DNA of 64,000 bases, from positions 1 to 64,000 of the forward strand of contig VZRS01000239.1 in the NCBI GenBank assembly GCA_013398055.1, in the 5' to 3' direction. Of this stretch, positions 23,457 to 34,972 are shown piece after piece (position 1 is the stretch's first letter; each line of letters starts with the position of its first letter). Under the pieces are notes generated by a model that made no database searches, was not told where the DNA came from, and was given only the letters and a program-made list of their open reading frames with translations. A program made the translations under genes and the position numbers. Source of the stretch: Ifrita kowaldi. Taxonomy: Eukaryota > Chordata > Aves > Passeriformes > Cinclosomatidae.

Positions 23457-25114
23457 CAAGGCCAGTGCTCTTGGTGCTGCAGTGTGGGGCACATCAGTTA
23501 ATCAGAGACAATCAGACTAATACCCAAATTGTTCCTCTGAGGCTTGGAACAGGCATGACATGGACTATTATAATATCCTAACAAAACATTTGGTAAAATA
23601 TTCTGAGTAATAATGACCTTGCTGTAGGCAGTACTGCTGGAGTTAGCAATACTTGGATTGTGATCATTCCTTTTCCCCTGTTTGAAAGATGTGGGGAATA
23701 GTCTGCACTGCTGAGAGTCTAAGTGGAGGAGGCAGGTCTTGAGGAAACTTCTGAAAAAACCTTGGTCCACCTGCCAAACAGACACTTAGAGACTCTATTT
23801 TGGAGAGACTTTGAATTTCTCCATATCTTGGCTACCATGCTGATGTGGCCTCTTCCTTTTCCCCACTGATGATGTTGCAAAGTGCTGAAGAGGGAAGTCA
23901 TGGAAGATGAGGGACGCGGAGCTGTGACCATCAGTGAAGGCCTTATCGGGCTCTTCAAACAGCAGTAGGGTATTTTTGGTTAGCTTTTTCTTTTGACAAA
24001 CGGCACACAAATTTCATATTCTTATTCTCTTTGGGGCAATGAGCTGTGTTTGCTGAATACCCAATTCTGGTATTACCTATGAAGAAATGCTGTAGTGAAA
24101 CATTTTTTCAAAGTAACGCTGAAATTTTAAAAGTAGCATACTATTTACACGTGAAATAACTGGAATGCATCTGTATTGGTTTTTTAAGGAGCACAGACAC
24201 ACCTGGATTGATGAATCAAGTTTCCTTTGTCATCTTCCGTTGGCAACTTTATTTCCTTTTCTCCATTCTATATTCCTTTTAACACTGCAAAATTGTGATA
24301 TATCTTCTACAAATGGCACACATTAAAAAGTTAATTGTCTGGGCTTGTTACTAAAGGCCTTTTTCTCTTCTAACTTATTGTTTCCTTGGCAGTTATAAAC
24401 ATGTTGAAGGAGATGGCAGACATGCAAATCCATGAGTACATCCTTCAGTTTTTCTGAACATTTACACTGGAGTCAGGCGTCGTGGCGCTGCACTCTGCAA
24501 AGTGAAAACCCTGAGTTTCAAATGTATTTAGGGAACTGACTACATTGATTTCAAGTACTGAAATATTTTAGAGACACTGAGTTTTAGGAAACTAACTCTC
24601 ATTGATTTTCAATAAGGATCTTCAGAGTTAAATCTTCCAAAATGCCGAGTATTCCTAAAATTCAGTGAGTAGCCACAGCTTTCCCGAAAAACAATTGGGT
24701 TTGAGGCTACCCAACACTTTAGGAAACTGCTCAGCACTTTGCCAGGTCAAGCTTTTAAAAATGTTTCTGTCAGGTTGCTATAATCAGTTTGAAAATTCAT
24801 GGCCACTTTTGGAATTGCTTGCAGGTCCTGAGTGTGCAGCTTCAGTATGAGATATTAAAAGCGGTTCACTAACAGGAAGATTTTATAATAGACAACCAGA
24901 CGTAATTGCTTTATTATGAGGCTCTCCTAACAGCTCAGAGAAAGCTTTGTTGTTCTCTAAGCATTTATTCACATTTAGAAAATGATCATTCTGTCTCTTT
25001 TAAAGAACTACATTACATATGCCTTCTACCATATAAATAGTGCTTTGAGTGTTACAGAGTACTGACTCCACATACCGTAATACAGCATTATGTCAACCAG
25101 GTGCCAACTGCAGT

Positions 25115-25140
25115 GTTTGTCACATATTGATGTGACAAAC
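25115..25140. repeat. Perfect 11-bp hairpin, 4-base loop
   Basis: GTTTGTCACAT (25115-25125) is exactly complementary to ATGTGACAAAC (25130-25140), with ATTG between. The pairing stops abruptly on both sides. Confidence 0.95.
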
Positions 25141-28100
25141 CAAAACCTTATGAAATCTTTTGTGTCTGCATGTACAAAACCCCAGTGATTCAAATTAAAA
25201 AATTATTTCATCCTACAAGGAATATTTTTTCTTTTGTCAGGCAAATGATCTCTTTTAAAAACAAAAAGGACTCAGTCAGTGAGTTCTGAAGAGCCTGACT
25301 TTTAGCGTGGTCCCTGAAGTGGACACCAGAGTTACATGCCAGGCTCCCTGAGCTGAGCAGGGCAGGGGTTGGGCACGACAGCTCAGGATTCCAGAGAATG
25401 GTTTGCCGAGTAGATTAGTGCTCCTAGCTCTGAAGGAGCACAAGAAATATGAGAAACAAAGAGGTTTTAACTGTCTGAATCCCATCCTCTTCTGGGGACC
25501 ATTTCTTTCTTCAGATTCTGAGAAAGAAAAAAACCAACCTGCACAGCATATAGATAGGTACTCTGATCCTAAACTACATTTAAGGACACCCTGAGAATAC
25601 TTTGTTAATGAATATAAGCAAAGAAATTCTTCCTTGTCAGTCTTGAGTGTTGCACCAGGCTGCTCCTAAGACTGAATGAAATGCTGAAGATTATGTCCAG
25701 AAAAGTAATTTGGGAAACTGTTAATTAAAACGCAAGGTGACAATATTTTTAGAATTTTGCAATTTTATGGTTGTGCATCATCCACAAAGTTTTCAGGACT
25801 GCACCTTTCATTTCTCTCTATTTTAGACATTTCACCTTTTTTCAAAACATGCCAGCAGGCATCAGACTGTATTAAAAAATCATGGCATAGAAATTTAAAG
25901 TTTGCTTAAGCAATGAATAATTTTAAAAGTAAAATTAAGATGGTTTTATTACTAAATATTTAAAAAGGTATTTTTAACTAATGGTCTAAAGAAATTTTTT
26001 AAAAATTGAAAATTTAGCCCATTATAGATTTCCAAATTTCTCTATCATTCTTGTCAGTTCACCTTTGTTGATTAAGAAAACATTTAAAAGTGGCTTTATC
26101 CCAAAATATTGCCTGCATGTGGATTTATGCAGAGGAAACCAGTGTAACTAGAGTGGAAAATACTATTTTAATGCAAATACACAAGAAAACCTAACTCTGA
26201 AGTGTTTTGTTGGGTTTTCAAAGTTCTTAAAGAATACAAAATATATCTCCAGCTTCTGTTTCCAGTTTCAGTCTAGAGCTTTTGTTTACTGTCGGCTTCC
26301 ACAGGTAGAAAAATCATCATCAATATAATTAATTCCAGTTCTACTTTCTGGTTTCCTATAACAGCAATTTTTAAATTGCCAGTGTTAGTAATTTGTAATG
26401 TTTTTGATTGTTCCTTGAAAAAATTTGCAAGTGTTCTTTAATTCCTTCTGGATTAGTTCATGATAGATTTTTATATGGTAATCAGTCTGAATTCCCAGAA
26501 TAAGCATTAAAGAAATTTTAACAGGCAGACTTAACATTTGGTTGTGAATAACTGGAGCAAGTTCAGATAATTTTTGGAGCTCCAGAGGTTATTCTAAATG
26601 TTATAGTTAAGGCAAGTTTGTTTTGGCAATAAACAGTAATTACATAGTAATACAATAGTAATATTTATAGAGAGGTCAAATATATTTCAGATGATCTTAC
26701 TAATATCATTTTAAAATTGTATTACTTTGTGAGGTACTACCTTAATATCAGGTGCCTTTTAATAACAGTCTAGTTCAGCTTTTCCATCCCTACTGAGAAT
26801 CAAACAAGCCCCTTTCTTGTGAATTAGTGTTAATAAGTCTTCAATAGACTCAGCTGTGGGATAATGAATGACTCACTTGTTCTTGTCAGAAGAGTTCAAG
26901 TGGGCTTCATGCAACATGCTGAGCTATTGTTCCCTGGTGGGGTCATGCATCTTGTCAGCCACTTAACAGCAGTGGCTGCAGGACACATTTGGGCATTATA
27001 TAATCAGAATAACCCAAACTTGTAGACCTTGCTTGTAAGGATTTCAGTCTTCTGCAGAGGAACAATTGAAAGACATCACGATGTACTTAACAATGATAAG
27101 CATACATCTAAATTGGCTCATCAGTTATCTAAGTTCAGCTTCCTATTCTGCAAAGTACAGTGATTAATGACATAATCATGCTAGTTACTTTCTTATATTT
27201 ATAATCACCTTATGAGCATTTACAAACATGCAGTACATGCATCATTGTGCTAATTCCTACCTAACAGGTGGAACAGGTGGGAAAACCCTTCTGCTATTGC
27301 AATAATGTTCATTGTTATTTAGGTGTGGCTTTCCTGGACCAGGAAGGAGCTGTGAAGGGAGAGGGTAAAACAGCTCACATTTAGTCCTTTTATGTTAGGG
27401 TGTGCTTGGGTGGAGAGTCTGCATGGTCATCTAGTTCCTCCTGTTCTCCTTCCATTCATGTGTTTACTGCATTTGATACATTTAGGTAGCACTTGTATCA
27501 AGTTAATGTCGAGATGCTCTACGTAGAAATCAAGGCCTCTGTGTGAGATGTTATATATGCACAAAATAAAATGTGGTCTCTGTGCTGTAGACTGTGTTAA
27601 CAAATATACCTACAGCTTCAGAGGGGGTTCCTGGAAGGCTGGCAGTGGTATGCCCTGGAGATGGATTCACTTGACACCACCTGTATTTGTCTCCACAATG
27701 TATTTCCTCCTCTATCCATTAAGCTTTTCCTGCAAGAAAATCTCTTATCAACACCTGATGTATACCCCATTAGAGAGTTTGTACAAGTGCTATCCCTCCA
27801 CTTGGCTGGGCTGCCATTCCCTTTTCTAAGACCTATTTCTGGCTTTTGGGCTTTTCCTTCTCTGAGGTTACTCCTAATTGCTACTCTTCTGACTCTCTTC
27901 TCACCTTCTCCATCTCTCTTTGAACAACAACCTTTTCTACACAGCCCTTGTATTTCTCTTCTCTCAGCTGTCCCTTAGATTTTAGCTGTTTGTGCTGTTG
28001 TTCTTCAGACCTCAGCTGGGATTTCTTTTAGTGAATGAAATAATTTCATACAAGCCCATGCTTTAATTCCTTCACAGATACTATATTAACAACGTGGGAT

Positions 28101-29291
28101 ACTGGATAGTTTTTGTACAGAGCAGGTACAAACATGCACAGAAGTAGCTTTAAGTTTTAGATCTACCTCTTTCATTATCCCTTTCTGGCAATATTTCGCT
28201 TTTCTACATTTTTAGGAAAAGCTTTTCTCTCCCTGTCTTCTCCCCTTTCTTATCCTGAATTTCTTTGAGACACGAGAAACAGAAAGGAAGAAGACTGCAT
28301 TTTTGACGGTGTAAATCTGTTTATGAACCATCTAAGCCAAAGTTTATCACATATCAACAATATATTATCCCCAATGACTTTCTTCCCAAGCACTGTAGGC
28401 CTAAATCTCTGATGGAGTTACTGATTTTCTCTACATGTTCTCTTACACATCTTTTGAGCTGAACAGAAGACTATGCTTGGTGTGGTGAATTCTTCCTGAT
28501 CAGTTGTTGGCAAGCAGCAGGTTCCATGCACACAGGCTGCATTTACACCTGTTTGGGGCAAAACTGAAAATATTTAAATAGTTATTCAAATTACTCCCTG
28601 TCTTAGGTACGGTGAGAAATACAAAAACTGTGTCCATTTACTGAACTGCTCTGTAACAAAGCTCACAGAATAGTCTGCCAGCTGACAAGCAATTTAACTG
28701 GAAGGCTGCTGCCAGCTACATCAAATACATGCTTTTCTTTTAAACTGCTGAGATCAATAATTGTACGTCTGATGGCAGAATGAAATCAGTGTCCTGAGCT
28801 GAGCCTGTACTGTTCTTTTTATCCCGCTGAACCTCATCCCTGACGCATCAGCAGAGCTTGACTTCCCTTGCTGGATTGCTAGTTGCAGCAATTTTTTAGC
28901 ATATGTGTTATAGTCAGTAGCTGCAGAAGGTTAGGGTGACCTATCAAACACAATTTATTTAAACAAAGATTTGAGTGAAAGTCTTTGATGGAAAAAGTGT
29001 CTTGTATTAAAACAGTTATCTACACAAATCTTTCAATGTAAACCATTTACAAACCAGCATGTGATCACCAACTGCTCACCTCTGAGCAGAATATCTTAAC
29101 CCCTTTTGAGAGGTACTTGAGACTATCAGTTGCCTCATGTATCACACTCTTACATTGGCTTTGCACTTGGAGATACTGCGCAATTGTTGATGTATTTTAT
29201 TTTAGTAATATCATTGTGATTATGCTTCTGTATAACATAACACATGGCAAAGCAGAATAAATGCATCCTTCATCCTTGTTATGAATCTTCC

Positions 29292-29305
29292 CTCTCTCTC
29301 TCTCT
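29292..29305 (+). repeat. Short (CT)n microsatellite
   Basis: Seven CT units in a row, flanked by ordinary sequence. Confidence 0.9.
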
Positions 29306-31193
29306 TTAAGTGTGCTATCAGTGTAAAACAGCCATCTCTTAACTCTCTCTCTGCTCTTTTCCTCTGTGTTTATCATGCAGTGCTATAGTAACTAATGGAC
29401 AGGCCATTTAGATTAGATAGTAGAAAGGAAGTTACTTGAATCATATGATATCATAATGCTCACTTATATGCCCAGTAGATATAAAAGTGATTGAAAGCAC
29501 AGAGGGACAGGCAATTGCTGGGTTTCCTTTGTACTCAGTGCAAAGAAGTGACTGCTTCTGGTATGTCATTTGACTTAGATATAGAGATGCAGAATAATTA
29601 ATAAACAATATATTCTGAAGTGTTTACTTCTTCCCGTTGACTATAAAGAGACATTAATAAAACAGTTCAGACTTAAATAATACTTAGCTAATGCTAATAT
29701 TGATACTAATAAACACATGCCAAAATGGAATTCTGTTGCCTAACTTAGGTGTTGAATGTCCTCTTGAGTTCAAGACATCCCCATCCCCAGTTGTTTGCAA
29801 AGAAAGATATCTGTTTCTAAATAGGCTCCGTGTCATTCCTGCTAACTCCATGTGGGTGGCTTAGACATCCTGGAAGATCTCAAATAGGTGTAGGCATTGT
29901 ATGTTTAGATACCTAGATTGCTTTTCAGAAATATGAAATGAAGCTGATAAATTATACCTAAAATATCAAAACTACCTTTAGAGGTTGCCTCAGAAATACT
30001 TTTAGCTTTGAAATAAAACATCAGTGGAATCTGTCTCTCAGATTTAACTAATAGGCCACTATTACATAATGAATGCAACTGTTTAGGGGCTGATTTTGTT
30101 ATCACACTGAAAAATATCAAGTGCAATTCCATTGAAGTTTGTTTAACTACAGCAATAGGGGCTAGAATTAAGGCAGAATCAGATCCCACAGAAAATATTC
30201 ACAACTTCAATGATAAAATCCAAATTACTTTCTTTGAGGTTACAGAAGTTTATGAGTTACTATTTGTGAGTACAGAGCAATGGTCCATGAAATTATAGAC
30301 GTTTAAAATACCCCAAAACTCAGTACTGTTACTACTGTTTTCTTAAAACCCCTTAATTGCTCGAGCGTGTTTAAAGAGGTACTTTGATTTCACTGCTGTC
30401 ATTCCATATCATTATTTACACAAGACAATAAAGTCTAACTAAGAAAAGCATTTTTTGTTTCATTAAGCGCGGACTGCTAAATTAAATATAGACAAGTGTA
30501 TTACAGATTGTCTATGTGTAAAATCTATAGCCGTTATAAAAGAAGATGTTGTGCTTCCGGAATGAAGTTGCTGGCAGATTTTTAGTGTAATTACAAGATT
30601 TGTGGTTTATATCTTTTTTTAAAAGACTTCAAATGACTAACTAGCCTGAGCTCAAGATTTTACTTTTAGAGTAAGTAGCATTTATATGCAGGAATATAAA
30701 TTGGATATAGATTTTTCTTTGCATATTTCCAAACTGTCTTTTCGAAAAAATGAGAAGAAATTTACCCTAAAAGAAGTAAGTAGAAAAGAAAACAAATAAA
30801 CCTAATCAGGACAATTTTTACAAAATTTTGGTAGTTCTGATAGAAGTAGCTATAAATTAAATGGTTTCATGACGACCATCTCTCTATCTGCAAAAAGAAC
30901 AGAAATAGATTACTCACAGCTTGTAAGTAGCTGGAACAAGTCTTATATTTTGACTTTGTGTGTGGACATGCATTTAAAGCATGTTTATACATTTTCTTTT
31001 AGTTTTGTTTGTGCAATGTCACCTTCAGTTCTAGGCAGAAGGAAAAATAAAGATGTCAGAGAGAGTTCTTATATTCAATTATCCATAGGTGTAACATATT
31101 TGCACCTATTTCATTTAGAAGATTTGTACTATGCTTTGTTCCTTGAAAATCAGAAATTTATGTTAATAAATATTAATTTTTTTAATAGTAAAC

Positions 31194-31208
31194 AATAATA
31201 ATAATAAT
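31194..31208 (+). repeat. (AAT)5 microsatellite
   Basis: Five AAT units followed by AT-rich sequence, about 40 bases before the 3' end of a minus-strand CR1. Confidence 0.9.
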
Positions 31209-31247
31209 TTATTTTTAATATATGTGCATATTAGAAAGACTCACATG

Positions 31248-31345
31248 CCCACAGAATCATGTAGGTTGGAAGGGACTGTGGAAATTCATTTAGTCCCATC
31301 AGGTCTTGTAAACCTGCAAAAGCAGGGATAGCACATCTCCTCTGA
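31248..31345 (-). mobile_element. Short CR1 3'-end fragment
   Basis: The plus strand shows ACAGAATCATGTAGGTTGG, then AAGGGACT, then AACCTGCAAAAGCAGGGATAG, in the order expected for a reversed CR1 3' UTR. The sequence after the first block differs from the copies at 34648 and 46429, so this is probably another subfamily. The right boundary is uncertain. Confidence 0.85.
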
Positions 31346-32649
31346 TTGATTTCCCTCTCAGCTTGGCTGTCCTCAAAGCTCCTCCTTCCTTACCAGGTAA
31401 CGGAGTGTCCCGCCCACAGCAGAGGGATAGGTCCCAGCCAGCAGGCACTGCCTGCCTTTTACCAGGTATGTGTGTGCCATTTAAATCAAGGCAAGCGGTT
31501 TTTTACATTGCCCTGAAGTACTTCAGTGAAATTCATGTGTTGTTGAATGTTTTGGGGATTGGTTATGCTGGCCTAACAGAGTGAGGAAAATTCAAAGGAA
31601 TGAATTTGATAGCTTTAGTAATGTAAAAACTTTTCTCTTCACAGTTTTCAAATAGAAATCAAGAAGCAAGTGTCCCTTCCCTTTCTGGTATGTGGTCTTT
31701 ATTTCTCATATCTGGTTGTACAATGTTTATTCCAGCTGCTCCTTATGGATTGTGTCTCTCTATTCCATGCATTTTGCCAGGATGTAGCTGCCAGTGTAAG
31801 CTAATAAACTCAGCTTTAAAGTTGATTTTTGGTAATATAACGAGACATAGTTCAGAACTTACATGGGATTTGATTATGGTAATTTCTTAGCAACTGATCC
31901 TGGAAATTTAAATCATTTTTCTAACCTACTTCAATATGCTCTTTTTATCCCATGTAATTCTCTTTGCCTTAAGATACATCATATTTCTCTTCAAGAACAT
32001 ATTTAGGGTGAGTTTCATCTGAACAAATGTAGATACCTATAGTACTTTGTGAATTAGTCACCTGAAACTCCCTTTATAGTCATTGCAGAGAAATAGACAT
32101 CCCTGGGGTGTGATGTGTATTATCCTGCACTACACATTGGAAACAGATCAGATGAATGACTCCCGTACGTGCCTGTTGCTCTACATCAAATATATGGGAA
32201 GGCCAGAGTGAGAAGCTCAAATGTAAATGTCCATACTGTAGCTATTTGAACTCATGAAAAATAAATTCTACCCAAAGATCAGCTGCCAAGTTTATGGTTA
32301 GAGTTTGTTTTCACGAAAGGCATTTTTTAATACAATTTAAATTTTATTTAATTTTTATTTATGCCCCTACATATAATAAAATGAAATTTTCACATTTGAA
32401 TAAATCCTTCTCTAGCTCTGAAGCATCCTTTTTTAAGGTTGCTGTTTTGAGTCAGATTGAACACTCTACTTGCAGAATGTGCATTACTCATGCTTCATAT
32501 GGTATCAACATATGCATGTATTAGGCCTATTTCTCCAAGCAATGATTTAGGACAGAATTGTGTAAATATTTTGAGATGAGATTTTCCAGTGCCTTTTCTG
32601 AATAAGTAATATAAATGATAACAATGTTAAAATTATCATTATATTGATT

Positions 32650-32669
32650 TATTATTATTAATAATAATA
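32650..32669. repeat. 20-bp perfect AT palindrome
   Basis: ATT units meet AAT units head to head around a central TTAA. It most likely arose from simple-repeat slippage. Confidence 0.9.
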
Positions 32670-33788
32670 CCAACATTTGTGTTTTAAAATAAACATTGAC
32701 TATGCTAAAACTTCAATGTTTTATTTTAGTCTGCAGAAAAAGATCTGATTCTGAAATCTGTTTTCACTTTTATGTGCTGAAAAGAACAGAATAAAGTTTG
32801 GTTAGGTGACCTTCAAGATCTTCTGACAAGATGTATATATATATACATTTGACAGCTTATAAAATCCTACACTTCCATTTGCCAATAGTACTGTATCTGT
32901 AGGAACATGCAAGTAATTTATTTCAAGAGACAACTGATGTCATTTGGGTTCTGATGCTTGTTGCTCTGGGTGTTAAAGCGCAGACATTTTTTGACCCAGG
33001 TAAATCACTTTCATTATGTTTCTTCACCTGAAATGGAGAACACATTCCCTCTAAATTCCATCTTAGTTTGTGAGCCCTTCGATGTATGACTTATGAAAGC
33101 AGGTGTCTCACTCTTTGGGATCCTTTGTGCAGCCATCACCTTTGTTTTAGAGACGTTTATACAATTTATATTTATTTCTAGGTTCTTTTAGAGAAGACAC
33201 TAATTTGCTTGATGATTTTATTTAACTTCAATCCATACTCAACATTTTCTGTATATGCCTAATTTTTATGAAGTGCTAATGTTAACGTTTTTGTGGCAAT
33301 TTACAGGAAAACGAAGAAAATAAACTGGCTGATGACTTATTTAGTGCTAGATTAACTCAGGGAGTGTTATTATGCATTTGCAATTTCTTTTTTCTTGTTG
33401 TAAGATACAGTCCCTCCTAAGTTACCTGTAATTCTTTAGGCACTGACTGCTCATCTGAGCATGTGTGGCACTGCATGCACTGTGCTGAGCAGATCAGCAC
33501 CTACCTTAGCACTGAGGGTGATTAGGATCCAGAGTCATGTTGAACAGATTGCAGAGTCCTCAACGGGCCTGGTTTGATAGGCATTTGCAAAGCCTTTGTA
33601 CCATGCACTCTCAGTACATGGGTACCAGTGATTTTATGGTTAGTGTCCCATCCTACTAACCTGACCATTAATTTTCTCTTGCTTTAAAGATAGCACTTAC
33701 TCCATGTGCCCTACATCCTGGCAGAACTTTTTGTTATGCCATCTTCATCATCAGATGCTTATGAATGGATTTTTTCTAGTTGTTATTG

Positions 33789-33890
33789 GGAAAAACAAAT
33801 TACAAACACACTCAACCAACAACAAAAAAATACCCAGAACCAAAAAGCCCAAATTAAAACCCACCAAAAAACCTGCTAAGTGAAAGAAAA
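33789..33890 (+). repeat. A/C-rich low-complexity tract
   Basis: Almost all bases are A or C, with short runs such as AACAACAAAAAAA and AAACCCACCAAAAAACC. The opposite strand is therefore G/T-rich. No element is recognised at its ends. Confidence 0.85.
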
Positions 33891-34647
33891 AAATCTGCAT
33901 CTTCTAGTTCATTCTCTAGGAAACAGTCTTTCTCTCACTCCTGCCGTTCCCTACAGTGATACTGTGCACAGTTGTTTTGCTTTGGCTTCCCTTTGATGGG
34001 ACTCCCCTCACAGATTGGAGAAGCATGTATATGCAACAAATAATTTTGAAAGACACTAGGACAGCCAGACAAAGAAGACACTGAATTTAGGGTTCCCTAC
34101 CCCAGAGGAGCACTCCAGCCTTAGGGCAGTTATATTATGTGAAATGTGGAGCCACCAAGTAGTCCTTTGATAAGTATGTCCTGCTCAGTGTGGACTGTGT
34201 GGGGGAGTCAGTGTGTCATTCCCTAGCTCCAGGCTCTGTTCTCAGCACAGATGTGTGTGATATTTAACTGGCCTTCCTACAAGTCCTTTGCTGCATCTGA
34301 ATATAATATCTTTCAAGGACTTCATAGCCCTCTATCTCCTAGTCAAGAGGAGGCACTTATCCTTCAGTTGCTTGCTGATGAGATGATTTTTGTGTTGGTA
34401 GCTGGTATTTGCAAGTATTTTACTATCAAGTGCTTTGCAAGCGTTTTAAAATGTATTTGCAAAATGAAGCAAAATGCAGTATTTGGGAGGGTGCTTGTCC
34501 AACTGTCCATCCTGCCTTATGCACAAGTGAAAATTCTGCAGTCAACAGGAGTACTGAAATCCTCCTACTGCTTTTGTCCAAGTGCTGCGTTCTCCATTCA
34601 CACATACTGCCTGCAAGAGTGAAAAGGTGCTCAATTTTCCATGTTAT

Positions 34648-34972
34648 AGGTTCACAGAATCATTTAGTGTTTTGGGTTGGAAGGGACCTTAAAGATCATC
34701 TTGTTCCAACTGCCCTACCATCAGCAAAGACACCTTCCACTAGATCAAGATGCTAGGGCGCCATCCAACCCAGCCTTGAACTCTTCCAGGGATGGGGCAT
34801 TCACTGCTTCTCTGCGCAGCTCATGCCAGTAGCTTGCCACCCTCACAGAAAAGAATTTTTTCCTGTTATCTAATTATTCCTATTATCTAATCTACCCTCT
34901 TTCAGTTTAAAGCCATTTCTCCTTGTCCTAGCACTACGTGGTGTTGTAAAAAATCCCTATCCAGCTCTTCAT
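34648..34972 (-). mobile_element. CR1 LINE 3'-end fragment
   Basis: About 325 bp of reversed CR1. It begins with TTCACAGAATCATTTAG and TTGGGTTGGAAGGGACCTTA, continues through CCAGCCTTGAACTCTTCCAG and GGGATGGGGCATTCAC, and ends in the region around CTCCTTGTCCTAGCACTAC. An internal TTATCTAATTATTCCTA plus TTATCTAATCTACC shows a local duplication. Only the end of ORF2 and the 3' UTR are represented. Confidence 0.95.

Larger units (their letters stand above)
23457..31193. other. AT-rich sequence without recognised genes
   Basis: Contains an 11-bp perfect hairpin at 25115-25140, a CpG cluster at about 24476-24490 (GCGTCGTGGCGC), a pyrimidine-rich stretch at 27830-27970 and a short (CT)n run at 29292-29305. 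No gene or transposable element is recognised. Confidence 0.55.
31346..34647. other. AT-rich sequence without recognised genes
   Basis: Holds an exon-like segment at 31645-31687, a 20-bp AT palindrome of ATT and AAT units at 32650-32669, (TA)6 at 32834-32845 and an A/C-rich strand-biased tract at 33789-33890. Confidence 0.55.

Noticed and set aside
24393..24457. Acceptor-like site followed by a 20-codon frame
   Set aside because: Short, with no donor or nearby polyadenylation signal, and not needed by the 19.8-23.5 kb model.
34251..34756. Overlapping plus-strand frames of 123 and 115 codons
   Set aside because: Neither has a recognisable domain. The second runs into the reversed CR1 at 34648, and its end is repeat sequence.
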